This document shows positions 20,578 to 32,700 of a stretch of DNA of 64,000 bases, piece by piece (position 1 is the stretch's first letter; every line of letters begins with the position of its first letter). The DNA comes from Dendrolimus kikuchii (lineage: Eukaryota; Arthropoda; Insecta; Lepidoptera; Lasiocampidae). Under the pieces are notes generated by a model that was not told the origin of the DNA, searched no databases, and saw only the letters and a program-made list of their open reading frames with translations. The stretch is from contig CM034413.1 in assembly GCA_019925095.2 (NCBI GenBank), positions 12,297,001-12,361,000 of the forward strand. Direction: 5' to 3'. A program made the translations under genes and the position numbers.

Positions 20578-20876
20578 ATCCGTGCAGGAACGGAGAAAGA
20601 ATACAATTTCCTGCGGCCAGGTGGCCTGTCGTAAGAGGCGACAAAACAACCCACAGCCAGCTGGTACTGGATGGCTACCACCCCTGGTCTAAAGTATGTC
20701 GCCATAACAACCTTGAGTTGTGTTCCGGTATTAGTGACCAGCTTCTAGTCTCCTTTAAGAGAGCAGCAGTGCATTTGTAGCAACTTTAATGTTGCAAATG
20801 TCCATAGGCGATGGTAACCGCTTTCCATCAAGTGGGCCGTCTGCCTGTCTGTTGATCTCCTGCAATAAAAAAAAAA
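20578..20876 (+). mobile_element. SINE-like S1, internally deleted
   Basis: Head ATCCGTGCAGG, tail CTCCTGCAATAAAAAA. It lacks the GTAGGGCATTTGCCCG part. It is absent from the homologous positions upstream of C and D. Confidence 0.85.
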
Positions 20877-21202
20877 AGACAAAATGCACTCCTATATTAG
20901 CTTGTTTACCTAGATGAGTTTTAGTAAAACTACTACTATATTTGTCTCAGACGCTCAAATATTATTTATATGATTTTAATCTGTAATTAGTATGTTTCTG
21001 ATTGTGTTTTATGTTTAGATATGTATTTTCAAATCGCTAAATAATTCTCTCTCTCTCTCAAACTGTATCTGTCTCAGTTATCTTTTTTTGCAACCGCTCT
21101 TATGCGGCCACTGTCGCCGCGCACGTGCACATGTAGGAGTATACTTCAGAAGTGCATCGAAGCTGGCACGTACAAGTTTTGTTTTTCCTATAGGCAATTA
21201 AC
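20877..21202 (-). other. upstream homology block of gene B
   Basis: Matches 36590-37480 upstream of C and 59150-59940 upstream of D after removal of insertions. Includes a CTCTCTCTC patch at 21049-21058 and the TGCGGCCACTGTCGCC segment. Confidence 0.55.
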
Positions 21203-21688
21203 TACCAAAATTCAAAAGTTTTTATTCAAAATAAGTTTCACTGGAGAACACTTTTTGAAGGTCATACATGTAAGTTAAAATTTAATTTTTACTTCCTATT
21301 CTATGTACACCGCTTCGCAACGTGTTGATGCTGTAAGGGAGAAGAAGCGGCAAGAAACTCCCCAGCAACACGTCTAGCTAAATATTGTTTTTCTTTATAT
21401 TTCATATTCTATTTATATCTCAAATTCTTTTTTTTTATAAGTTTTGTACAGAAGTATGTTACAGAATTACTTTTTGAAGAAATAATGGAGTTGTAGTAAA
21501 CAATGCATACTCAATAAGACCAAGACAATAAAAGGAAAGAAAAATAATGTTATAGTTATAATAATGTCATGACGTGCTAAAATGTTATGCTGCAATATGT
21601 CTCCACGAATTCCTTACAAGCATGGCAAGATAAAAAAAAAACCTTATACAAAATTTAGTATAAGAGGTTGGAGCGAGCTGCTATGTAA
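21203..21688 (-). mobile_element. LINE 3' UTR fragment
   Basis: Reverse-oriented, starting ATTCAAAAGTTTTTATTC and nearly matching 53746-54200. It interrupts the upstream block shared with C. No coding part. Confidence 0.7.
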
Positions 21689-21779
21689 TCACACGTAGAG
21701 ATGGTAGTGGCGTATTAAGCTTTACAAGCAGCCTGCGTGCATCAAATTTGTTATGAAGGTGTCAGGGGTAATTTGTCAG

Positions 21780-22024
21780 CAGCCAGGTGGTAGGGCATTT
21801 GCCCGACTGGATGGCTACCACCACTGGTCTAAAGTATGTCGCCATAACAACCTTGAGTTGTGTTCCGGCATTAGTGACCAGGTTCCAGTTTCCCTTAAGA
21901 GAGCAGCAGCGCATTTGCAGCAACTTTGGTGTTGCAAATGTCCATAGGCGATGGTAACCGCTTTCCATCAAGTGGGCCGTCTGCCTGTCTGCTGATCTCC
22001 TGCAATAAAAAAAATAAAAAAAAG
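21780..22024 (+). mobile_element. SINE-like S1, 5'-shortened
   Basis: Starts at CAGCCAGGTGGTAGGG, ends with an A-rich tail. Missing from the equivalent place near 37573. Confidence 0.85.
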
Positions 22025-22563
22025 TCATTTTCCAAATCAACAACAACAACAACAATACTCTTTATTGTACACCAACTTAAAACAGTAACCCATCACTTTT
22101 TTAATCATTTTTTTCTTTTTAGTGTTCCGCAGCCATTTACGCAAAAAAGATTCGCATATATAATCGGATTGTCTGTGTATCATAGTCATTTCTGTCAGTA
22201 AATACTGAGTCTACATTAATAAAATTCGACAGGAAGCTGTAGTTTTTTGAGCACCACAAAGCTAGGTAGTGAAATCCCTAAAGAAGTAAAGATTAGCTGG
22301 AGAGGTTCTGCATGCGGCTGGTCGAGGAGGCCATAGAACGCAATAAGACGAGGTGATGGGTAGTTTCATCGTACTTGCTGGAGAACACCGCACAGGAAAA
22401 TATATAAAATACTTTATGTAACACATTAGTTTTAAGTTACAATTAATAATAAGCTAAGGTCTGACTACATAATAATAATAATAATGATAAACAAAGACCC
22501 TGACTACGTTAGGGGGACGCATGGCCACACGGGCCATATAAAAAAAAAAAAAAAAAGATTTGT
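22025..22563 (-). other. distal upstream block of gene B
   Basis: A CAA run at 22041-22054, then sequence matching 37574-37790 upstream of C (CAGCCATTTACGCAAAAAAG and following). No ORF. After about 22300 nothing is recognisable. Confidence 0.5.
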
Positions 22564-22902
22564 TGGTGCGGCGGCGCTGGGTTTAGCGTTAAGCGAACTG
22601 TGTCAGTTTTGCGGGAAAAGAAGTGTGGGACAATTTGGACGGGAATTTGAGAATGAGCACGCACTTACCTGGTTAATGGGAATGAAATGCAGCTGCTCCT
22701 CTGCTCCTCAGTCCACTTCACTTTATTTGTTATAATATAGTTCAACGTATTTAATTTTGTGTGCGTGTATTTGTAGTAATTTATATTATATATGTTTATT
22801 ATATTTTACAATTATGACGCGGAGCGGGTTATTTGTATAATACACACATTTATGAGTTGCGGGCGTGGTATATTTTATTTATTTACAATGTGCGGGGCGA
22901 TT

Positions 22903-23990
22903 TTTTTTTTTTTAAGGTGATGGCTGCAATGCACTTATGCATTGATTTTGCCAATGTCGAGTACAAAGAAAAGTCAGGTGACATAAAAAGGAATTCTGGC
23001 CGGTAAATTAAAAAGAAAAAGAAAATTCTGCCAATCTAATACACTACAATAAACATAATATTTACAACAAACCATAACAGCAAAGGACTAAACTAAATAA
23101 TAACTAACTTCAAGCCAATCTAAGTATAAATGTAAAAACAGTAGAAACATATATACATATATAAAATAAGAAAATGTAATAGCATTAAGGAAATGTAAGA
23201 AAATATTAATAAATAAAGAAAACATAGTACCAACCCTACCCAACCAAAACCAAACCTAACCAACTCATAACACCAACCTAATCCAGCATTATCCAAATAG
23301 CCCCTATACCTATTAAAACTCCTAATATAAACATATAAGTATCTATACAAAACCTTTATTCATCCCACTGCACCTATCCTAACCATACCCTGCAGTATAA
23401 TTCCTTATGTAATAGTTAAGCAGCTATAGAGATAGGAAAAAATTGAAACCTATGAATAGCTATAATAAATAAGAAAAGAGTACCTCTGTCATACCCCAAG
23501 ACGGAGACACCCGGGTCTAACTAATAAAAAATCTAAGTATAATATATATATACAATAAAATTAATATATATATATACTATACGATGAAAGAATGAATAAA
23601 CAGATATACAATGCAAAAGTGGATGGATGCAGAAGTCGTGGCAGGCCACGACACACTTTCCATGATCAAATTGATCGTGTACTAGCAGAAGGTGATGTTA
23701 GGAGCCTTAAGAACAGACGAGCATGCATGACAAGAGTTATGAATGTCAAAGAAGCAAGTGAGGTGTGTAAGAATAAACCTAAATGGCGCTCTGTTGTTCG
23801 TGCCTACCCCGCAAGGGAACTGGCGTGAAGTTATGTATGTATGTATGTATGTATATATACTATACAATCTATTATAAGATAATTTTATTCACAGTCAAGA
23901 ATTTACAAAGAATATATACAAATGATTTATGCGATAAAGTTAAAAGAACACTACTATTAACAGGACGAGGGCAATTAGCAGGAAGAATAT
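22903..23990 (-). mobile_element. unclassified retroposon nested in the LTR
   Basis: A T-run at 22903-22914 looks like an antisense A-tail. The body is A-rich and non-coding. The right boundary is approximate. RTE-a is nested inside. Confidence 0.45.
23583..23852 (+). mobile_element. RTE-a LINE 3' fragment with target duplication
   Basis: Encodes the MNKQIYNAKVDGCR to AYPARELA part of ORF2 and ends in the ATGT tail. ATATATACTATAC occurs at 23570-23582 and again at 23853-23865. Confidence 0.88.
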
Positions 23991-24199
23991 CATAAAGAGG
24001 AGTAGAAATATTTTATTTTATGATATGACGACAATGAATGATTGACGTGACGTGCGAAAGGGGACGGCGCCGTCATATTTGAAGTGAGCATTTAAATATG
24101 TCGAAGAAAAGTATGAATAGGTCGAAAGGAGGTTTACATGGCGGTACCATTAGTAGTGTCCGCCGTGCATGGAACTAAGGATTGAAATTTAATTTATCA

Positions 24200-24352
24200 A
24201 TCTGTCGTTGTCAAAATATGTCGTAATAATAAACAACACTTACCACGTCGAACAAGCCAAACGATAACTAAATTGACAAGTGAACAGATGCTCTTATCGT
24301 CTTATATATATTTAAAATCGCGGCTAGGAAAACCCGTGGAGAGTGCTATAAA
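24200..24352 (+). mobile_element. LTR-1 fragment
   Basis: Diverged partial match to the LTR at 43500-43759, running from ATCTGTCG to the GCTATAAAA region. Confidence 0.6.
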
Positions 24353-24361
24353 AGTGCTATT

Positions 24362-24680
24362 TATCCGTGCAGGAACGGAGAAAGTATACAATTTCCTGCG
24401 GCCGGGCGGCCTGTCGTAAGAGGCGACAACACAACCCACAGCCAGGTGGTAGGGCATTTGCCCGACTGGATGGCTACCACCCCTGGTCTAGAGTATGTCG
24501 CCATAACAACCTTGTGTTGTGTTCCGGCATTAGTGACCAGGTTTCAGTTTCCCTTAAGAAAGCAGCAGCGCATTTGTAGCAAATTTAGTGTTGCAAATGT
24601 CCATAGGTGACGGTAACCGCTTTCCATCAAGTGGGCCGTCTGCCTGTCTGCTGATCTCCTAAAATAAAATAAAAAATATA
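24362..24680 (+). mobile_element. SINE-like S1, full length
   Basis: Head ATCCGTGCAGGAACGG, tail CTCCTAAAATAAAATAAAAA. Confidence 0.85.
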
Positions 24681-26207
24681 AAAATTAAAAATTAACCTTT
24701 TTAAAGGCTTTAATACCAGTTTTCTATATCTTATAATTCATTCATTTGCCTTGGTAGTGTCTACAATGTTACATACACTCCGTACTATTGTGGCGGCACT
24801 ATGTGCACAGCACTAGTTGCGCGTCACATCACTAACCAAAAGGAAAAACAATCCTGTCATGTTATGACAGACAAAACGCACTTCCCCCCCGGCAAACACC
24901 ACTGTAAATCACATCAATACCATTATTGTATTTTAATCTGTTCTTTTATAACGCTCCTATAATATCGGAGTGGTTGATAAAACTAGCGTCATAAAGCTTT
25001 GGCATGCAAAACCAACTATTAGTGTGCAATTATGACGGCAGTAAAATCTTTCCGACATGATTGTATGGCAAAACTAGAGGTTCAATAATATGCAAATGAT
25101 TGGACAGCAAGATAAAGAATTCCAACATGAAACATTTTATTTATTTATTTTTAGTAGTTGTTAAAAGTTTTACATATCTTTATGATTATTGTGATCAGGA
25201 TATAGGCCGATCAAATAAGGAAATCTTTCCACAAACTATCTTAAAAATACTTACTAAAATTATAAAGTATTTCTAGTTTATTTTTCAATTTTTAGTCTGG
25301 CGTGGTGAATACAATTCAATAGTTATAATGAGAACAACCGAAAAATGATCAATTTAAAATTTATGAGTAAAGAAGTACAGGCTGGCCAAAAAAAGGTGAA
25401 AATAATAGAGGTGCCACTATTGAAATTTTGTGTACACTCTAGCAACTCCAATGTTATGTCATGAATAATTTCGATACTTAATAGTAATTTTTAGTATTAC
25501 GTAAAACGTCGAGCAAGTATCAAGCTGCTTTATTTACGACATATGCATTTTGTCAACATAACCTGTGATGTTTACTTTAATAATGTTACGAGTTGCGAGA
25601 CTTGAATTAAAATGCCGTTGGAATTATTATAGAGTTTATTAGAACTATACAAATACATATAACACAGGTACAAATATAACCGAACACAACAAGTCCAAAC
25701 GTAATGCAGAAGGTCCTAATTCAATAAAACGCCCAAAGTCCATCACTATGGTCCCCGATTGTAGTACACACGTCTCCCTTCGTTCGACTGCATCCCCCCT
25801 CCATCAGGTCATTGTTTTATAGTGCACAAATGCAATATGTCTGCCCGGCAACGTGGATCGAATTTCCTAGAATCAGCTTTTACTTTGAAATCTGTAACAC
25901 CTGGCTAATGATTACAATACAACAATAGGCCGTATGCCAATAAGTAAACAAAAGAAGACTATCATAAAAGAATTTCAATGTTATTAGTTCAAATGCCGAC
26001 GGGTAATAAATGTACTTTGTTTCAGATATGCAGGTGGATTTTGTTTTTGTCAAGACCTGAGTTGTAACAATAATAATGACTATAATATTCTAAGTAAGAA
26101 CTTTAACACGTTAACAAAACTGTTTTTTGATCAAAATACGCGAAGTAGCAAGCAAGTGTAAGGTGCGTGTGTATGTGTGTGTGTGCGTGAGTGTGCGAGT
26201 GTGTGCG

Positions 26208-26303
<96 letters not shown>

Positions 26304-26637
26304 CAGGTGGGAGTTTGAATGGAACACAAATCCCTACTAATTTGTTTTGAGTCTTATTGAAAACAATAAGCATGTTTCAGATTCAAGCTGATGTAACCAA
26401 CATGTCTTCCACTTCATCATAATTAAGGGTTCAGAGCCATTCAGTCAGATTTTTCTTACACTCATATAGTTGTATTATATATATTCTAAGTAAGAACTTT
26501 AACACGTTAACAAAACTGTGCGAAACGAACCATTAATAACACATATGTAGATGTACACATACATTTCTAGCCATACATTATTATTTTATTCTGTTCTAAA
26601 ACATTTTTCATTCAAAGTATTCTTGAACCTCTGACTA
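24681..26637. other. two-kb stretch without a gene
   Basis: AT-rich unassigned DNA. Its only structure is the GT array at 26161-26301 and a 39-bp direct repeat (26085-26123 and 26481-26519). Confidence 0.5.
26161..26301. repeat. GT/CA microsatellite
   Basis: Nearly pure GT dinucleotides with GC interruptions. All open frames across it are artefacts. Confidence 0.95.
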
Positions 26638-27039
26638 TAGTGCGCGCGGACGCGCTAGTCAACTTCTGAGGCATGTGGAGGGGGGTTGAGACGAGGGAGG
26701 GCGCGATTGACAAGACGCACACGGTATATTTAAGTGCAGATAAATCTCAGAATAACATGTTAGAATTAATGTAATGGGTATTTCTATATATTTTTCTATT
26801 TCCTGGTTAACAAAAAAATGCATAATCAAAAGTGTTTATTATATTTTATTATTTACGATACAAAACCATTTTGTAAGCAACACTTCTCAATAAGTAAAAA
26901 GAAAACACTATCACCGTTATAGTACATTATAAAAAAAAATCAAACCGCCTTAATAAAAAAATAATTCAACGAAAACTTTATTTTACGTTTTTTAGTGTTT
27001 CTAGTTGTCGTTGGATGATTTTTTGAAGTTGGTTAAAAA

Positions 27040-28546
27040 TTAATCCATATCTTCTTCATTACTAGACATGTCTTCAATTTCCATATCCTCAGAATCTGAT
27101 TCGTTTCCTACATTTATGATCTACTCGTCTATCACATTGTCAAACCTCATGTCGTGGTTCCAATATTGTACCTGGTCGTCACACTTTTGCCATTTCTCGG
27201 GAGTGAATTCAGAAAACAATCTTGTGGTGATTGTAATTTTGTCAATTTGAAGCTAAATTATTTTTATATCAGCCCATATAAGCTCAATTGGGTTGAGATC
27301 GGAATGATACGGCGGAAGGCGAAGAACGATATGACCTGCATGCAGCCTTTAACATTTCGTCAATTGTGTAAATTTTTTCGGACTGAGTTCTTTTTATCAG
27401 AGAAAGGAGTTCGGCTTTAGTATTGTCTGGCGTAAAGTCAACATTATGTTCACGTAACCAATCTTGCATGACTCTTTTTAAACTTGACATTGTAGGTATT
27501 TTCTCAACCTGTACACAATGGTAGGAGGCATTGTCCATTACGACCACTGAATTAGGGGCTAGTTTATTCATCAATTTATGGTTAACCCAGTTATGAAAAT
27601 TTGTGGCATTCATATCATACATACATACATATTATCACGCCTTTTCCCCATAGGGGTAAGCAGAGACTATAGATCTCCACTTGCGACGATCCTGACAAAC
27701 AACTTTCGCTTCATCTACTTTCATTAAACTCTTTATACATGCACGTTTATTTGATATGCTTTTTACCTGACCTCGTTTCAACACTTCTGTTATTTGATCA
27801 TGGTGTGTACGTCGTGGTCTACCGGTACCAACTTTACCATTCACAATTCTGTCATACACTTGTTTTGTGATTCTATTTTCATCCGTCCTCTCTGCATGCC
27901 CAAACCACCTTAACATTTCTTTTTCAACTCTTGTTATTACATCTTCTTTCAATCCACAACGTTCCCTTATTACACTATTCCGTATCATATCATTCATGCT
28001 TACCTCACATATACTTCTCAAAGCTCTCATTTCAACTGCATTTATTCTACTTTCATGCTTCTTCTGCCACACCCAACTTTCACTGCCGTACATTAGTGTT
28101 GGCACCAACACCCATTGATGGACAGCCAAACGTGCCTTTACAGACACTTTTTGGCTTTTCATGAAAGAGTTTTGGTATGGTAATCCCCGCATTTTGAATC
28201 AGATTCGAAAATTGTTAAGGCCCCGTCAACTAATCCGTCACGGCTTCCCCCAAGAATAATTAGTAAACGACGCCCTTTGCCAATATCAGCATAAATTCCG
28301 GGCTCAGATTCGGATTGCCAACACTTATTGGAGTTGTGGCTACTGTTAACGTAGGTTTCGTCCAGAAAATATATTTTTCGGTTTTCATTTCTATATTTCC
28401 GTATAGCTCTGTAGCCTCTGCTACTGATTTATTTATGTTCATATCATATTTGTGTTCAATACTTTCCTTGTCACCCTTTTGTCTAAGAAAAAAACTGTGC
28501 ACATTGTAAATTACATTTTTCACTGGTCGTGTAATCGGTGGACCCA
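27040..28546 (-). pseudogene. DDE_3-type transposase, DD82E, broken
   Basis: Reading the minus strand gives an N-terminus (MGPPITRP, then NVIYNVHSFFLR), then the first catalytic Asp in KIYFLDETYVNSSH, the second in VVVMDNASYH, and the Glu in YHSDLNPIELIW. From the second Asp to the Glu I count 82 residues, allowing a one-base shift, the spacing I recall for the Sailor family of the IS630-Tc1-mariner group. An acidic tail ends at 27040. Breaks: a frameshift just before the first Asp, one between DNASYH and NPIE, stops in the acidic tail, and a LINE at 27617-28176. Only about 55 residues precede the first Asp, so most of the DNA-binding region is deleted. Confidence 0.82.
27617..28176 (-). mobile_element. 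second RTE-like LINE (RTE-b) 3' fragment nested in the transposase
   Basis: The CATACATACATAC tail is at the left; the minus strand encodes MYGSESWVWQKKHESRINAV to SAYPYGEKA, related to RTE-a but clearly different in sequence. Transposase coding resumes on both sides, so the insertion is certain. Target duplication is unclear. Confidence 0.85.
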
Positions 28547-28711
28547 TCTTAGGATATTTTATCTCGTGTATGTTTGGAACAAACTGGCGAGAACAACTCG
28601 TGTAACCGTCGCGGTGGTCGACGACAGACTGAGTTAGCTTGACGTTTGTCTACCTCCCCCGCCCTGCCGCTCGCATACCTCAGGCGGTGACTAGCGCTTC
28701 CGCGCACACTA

Positions 28712-28929
28712 TATCTAATCTAGTTTTTCAGAGAGCAAAAGAGAGAGGACTAAATAAAAAAACCTCTAATCTTTTTAAAATTTTCCATTTCATATTTCAA
28801 AAGTTAGATCAGGAGAGTTAATTAGTCCACTCTAATCCATAAATTTCTTTGTTCCCCATGTTATGCTGGTGAGATAATTGGGTGTTAGGTTATCATTGTT
28901 TGTTCTATTAAAATATTAATTATTATTCT
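28712..28929. other. no recognisable feature
   Basis: Short flank between the DNA transposon and the Jockey LINE. Confidence 0.4.
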
Positions 28930-29088
28930 GGGAAAAGTGACAGGTGACATCTTTAAGGATACACGGGGTTAGCAATTCCTATTAGTTTTCACCGTTTTTC
29001 TGCTCTTCTAGGCCTTGTGTTGTTGATTTTTTATGTTAGTGGTGGTTAACTATACAACTTAATAACTGTTAGGTGTTAATTTTTTATT

Positions 29089-30536
29089 ATGGCGTCCTCC
29101 GTGGGCGAAGATGTACCTCCCGATAGGGGAAGAAATTCTATGGATGTTGCTATAGATCAACTAGCTGAAGTCTGTAAGGCTCCTGTAAAGACTGCTGAAA
29201 AACTTCGACCAAAACGCTCTGCCAAGTCTGTTGTGTCCCCTTCCGACTATCCTTCTCTTAGTAAAACTAAATTAACACCACCCTCGGCTTCCATTCAACA
29301 TACTTATACCCGCCCTGGTTTTGAGTCTAATACTGATTTGAAATATACTGAAACTGACTCTGGTCTATTTATTGTTCACGTCAGTCTCTCTGATAGTGAT
29401 CCAACAAGACTCTGAAATAACATGCGTTCCCTAAAGATTGCGCAAGCCATCTATAATGGTACGGTTGCTGGCATTGATGAGATTTACATTTAGGAAGAAA
29501 CAAGGTCTCAGTTTTTTTTAAAACTTCTCATGATGTAAATATTTTCCTAGATAATCCCCTTCTCCTTTCAAATAAATTGTCTGCTACAATTCCACGTTTT
29601 CATTTGACTAGAATGGGAGTAATCCGAAATGTTCCTACTGATTGGACACTGGACCAACTGATAGACCTCATTGAACCTCATCACATGTGCCCAATGGTAA
29701 AGGTAAAGCTCGCCGACTTAATAGGAAGAAGAAACTAGATGAGAAAACAGTATGGGAGCCAAATGGCTCAGTAGTACTTACCTTTTTGGGGCAAGTTCTT
29801 CCAGACTATGTTTATTGTTGCAATATGTCCCTCCCTGTCGATCGTTACACCCTTCCGACAATCCAATGCCACAAGTGCTGTAAGTTTAGACATGTCCATG
29901 ACCAGTGTCGGTCGAATCTCCGCTGCTTCTGTTGTTCAGGACCTCATGAAGGCTCACTCTAATATCTCTGATGAAAAGATCTCCTGTCTTTCCTGTTAAG
30001 GTCGCCACCTAGCTACAGACTTCAAATTCCCAGAGCATAACCGGCATAAATATATTAAGTTAGTTATGTCTGAAGAAAACATAGGTTATATTGAACCAGC
30101 TCGTAGGTTTCCTGCTGTTCGAACCTCATATGCCAATATAGTCACTTCATCTGAACCGAAAAAACCTGTCTTTCTAGCAATACCCCTCTTGTTCCCGGCC
30201 TCTCCTCTTCTAATCAACCTTCACAATTTTCGCAAACTCAGCCTAATATTTCATCCTATAAGAAAACCGTTTTCATCCAACGCCATCCAATACCAGCTCT
30301 TAGTCAATCATATGACAAACAGGCTCATCATAATATTACTTCCACACCTCTATCAGCACTCCCTAATGGATGTGCATTAGACTACTCTTCAACAAGCAAT
30401 ACCTCTCCTAATGACAATTTTGCTGAATTAATGTCAATGACTCTTGTAAATATATTAACCAAGTTTAGCGAGATACTACCGTACAATACCTTGCGGTTGA
30501 TCCAAACTATTTTATCTTCTTTACTAAACAACAATA
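29089..30536 (+). pseudogene. Jockey-type ORF1 (gag-like), broken
   Basis: ATG at 29089 opens a frame that stops at 29413-29415; later parts continue in other frames. Recognisable gag features are GLFIVHVSLSDSDPT (start of the RNA-binding core), VTRMG-like text near 29610, the basic stretch KARRLNRKKKL, and a CCHC knuckle CHKCCKFRHVHDQC, then CFCCSGPH. ORF1 proteins of this clade bind the element RNA. Several stops and shifts rule out function. The tail RTSYANIV near 30130 is typical for Jockey gag. Confidence 0.75.
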
Positions 30537-32690
30537 ATGGCGAAGTTACTTCAATGGAACTGCAGAAAAATTAAAAATAAGAAACAGGAACTAATTTTTT
30601 TACTTAATAAATTCAAACCAATATTTTTTTCATTATCTGAGACATGATCCCTGGTTATTCTTGTCTTAGAGACGATAGACAAGATGGATGGGCTGGTTGT
30701 GCCCTCTTGGTTGACCGAAATTCAAAATTTAACCCTCTTACTATCCCAGATCATTCCCCTTCCATTAATATAGTTGCATTTAGATGCATGAACATATCAT
30801 TCTTATCTATTTATATTCCTCACCCTAATCCTGACATTATTCAAGAACTCTCTTTCATTCTGTCTTCTATTCCTTCCCCCTTCTCATTCAAGGAGTTTTT
30901 AATATGCATCACTCTCTGTGGGGTCTCATTACTGTGATTCGATATCCTCTCAGTTCCTTGATGTTCTGGATTCTATTAATTTATGTATTTTAAATTATGG
31001 TACTCCTACTCGTAGGGTATCTCCCCTTCAAAACCCTAGCATCACTGATCTTACCATCCCATTTCCTTGTTTAATAAACCACCTCTCATGTAAAGTCCTT
31101 CTGAACTCCCATTGTAGTGATCATTTACCTACCCTAACCTGCCTCACTGATGCTTCTCTTCCTATTCCTGCACCTGCCCCTATCTTAAAATTTAGATTAA
31201 AACATGCAGACTGGGATCTCTTTTCAAAATTAGTACAAAACCAGGTAGATACTCTGCCTGACGTGACTAATGAAAATGTTTTTATTTAGTATTCAAAATT
31301 TATTTCAGCCCTTACTTATGCTATGGATTCCTGTATACTCCTTAAAAATTCGTCCCTTAACAAAATCCCTTCTCCCGCTTGGTGGGATGGCGAATCTTCC
31401 TCTGCCGTTAAAGAAAGAAAACAAGCCGAACATAACTTTGCTGAATCCCTCACAGGTGAGAATTTCGTTGTATTTTAAAGGACCGCTGCAAGGACTAAAA
31501 TATTTTTGCGTAAGAAAAAAATTGATGAATGGCGGTATTTTTGTGAATCTTTAGCCCCCAGGACCCCAACTAATATAATTTGGAAAAAAATCAAAGGCTT
31601 TCGGAAATCCCAAGTTGACAATAATATCAACTCAAATGACTCAATATTATGGCTTCCTACCTTTTTTTCTAAACTTGCTTCCCCTTTTATCCCTCATGAA
31701 GTGTGCTTGCCAACTACCCCCTCTACTCCTTCATCCGACTCTGACTCTATGAATTCTATCTTTACTTTCGCTGAATTTTCGTGCGCTGTTGACCATGTCC
31801 GCGATTCCACTCCTGGTGTAGATGGAATCCCATATTCCTTTATAACCAAATCCTCCAAAACTACTAAATTCTTCTTTCTTGATTTAATTAACCATTTTTT
31901 CGTAATTGGTAGGGTTCCCAATACTTGGAAAACTCAATTGATCGTTCCCATCTTAAAACCTGGAAAACCTCCCTTAGACCACAATTCCTATAGACCTATT
32001 GCCCTTTCCTCTGTCCTATGTAAAATCATGGAACATCTTCTCGAAAACCGGCTTGAATGGATGGTAGAAAATTGAGGTTTCCTTGCTAGAAGCTAATATG
32101 GATTTAGAAAGGGAATAGGCACGATAGATAGCCTTAGCCTTCTCACCTCAGATATCCGCTTAGCTTTTTCGAAAAATGAACATGTCGTTGGTGCCTTTTT
32201 AGACATTACAGCAGCATATGACAATGTGGATCTTTCTCTTCTCAGGCAAAAATTTCAAAAGCTGAGTATTCCAGAAAGAATCATAACCATTATATGCAAC
32301 ATGTTCATGGAACGTTCCATTTCAATCCGCTCTTTTGTTTGTCCTCTTTCTCCCAGATTCGTGTGAAAGGGTGTACCCCAGCATTCAGTTTTAAGTCCCC
32401 TTCTTTATAGTATCTATAATACGCAGATGACATTGCTTTATATGTTACAACTGATTCCTTCACTGACTGCTGCAGTCGACTAAACAGCGCTCTCTTCTAT
32501 CTTAATAACTGGCTTGCAGATCACGGTCTTGAAATTTCTGCCCCTAAAAGTTCTGTTGTAATTTTCTCTCTGAAAAGATGTCCCTTCATTAGATATAAGT
32601 GTAAACAATCATACAATTTCAGTTAAAGATAACGTAAAATTCTTGGGACTATATCTAGATTCTAAACTCTCTGGTATGAACCATTTAAAT
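30537..32690 (+). pseudogene. Jockey-type ORF2 (endonuclease and reverse transcriptase), broken
   Basis: ATG 30537 starts LLQWNCRKIKNKKQEL, the endonuclease opening (QWN motif), then SLSET before a stop. Later frames give the endonuclease middle (SIYIPHPNPDI) and the RT: TPGVDGIPYSFI, NSYRPIALSS, FLDITAAYDNV (motif A Asp), GVPQHSVLSPLL and YADDIALYVT (catalytic YADD). The YADD segment is near 32420. Stops occur at 30646-30648 and 32073-32075 and the frame changes several times. The 3' part past about 32690 is lost. Confidence 0.8.
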
Positions 32691-32700
32691 TACATCTATA

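Larger units (their letters stand above)
22564..24149 (-). mobile_element. disrupted LTR of the LTR-3 family
   Basis: The left end TGGTGCGGCGGCG and the right end GGCGGTACCA are the two ends of the LTR-3 LTR (48507, 52914) in reverse. They are separated by about 1.1 kb of inserted DNA. No PBS or ORF adjoins, so it is probably a solo LTR. Flanking TTTGT/TTAGT may be a mutated target duplication. Confidence 0.75.
26638..28711 (-). mobile_element. Tc1/mariner-group DNA transposon, DD82E (Sailor-like), inactivated
   Basis: The ends TAGTGCGCGCGGACGCGC and the complement of the right end TAGTGTGCGCGGAAGCGC are inverted repeats of about 25 bp, with weaker match beyond. TA flanks both sides (26636-26637, 28712-28713). 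The element encloses a transposase relic and a nested LINE; without the LINE it is about 1.5 kb. Confidence 0.85.
28930..32700 (+). mobile_element. Jockey-clade LINE, decayed, both ORFs recognisable
   Basis: About 3.8 kb with a 5' leader, a gag-type ORF1 and an endonuclease/RT ORF2. Stops and frameshifts are scattered through both. The 5' boundary (near GACAGGTGACATC) and the 3' boundary are approximate. Confidence 0.8.

Noticed and set aside
26103..26373. Thr/His and Val/Cys repeat peptides across 26.1-26.4 kb
   Set aside because: Translation of a GT/CA microsatellite; no start context or flanking domain.
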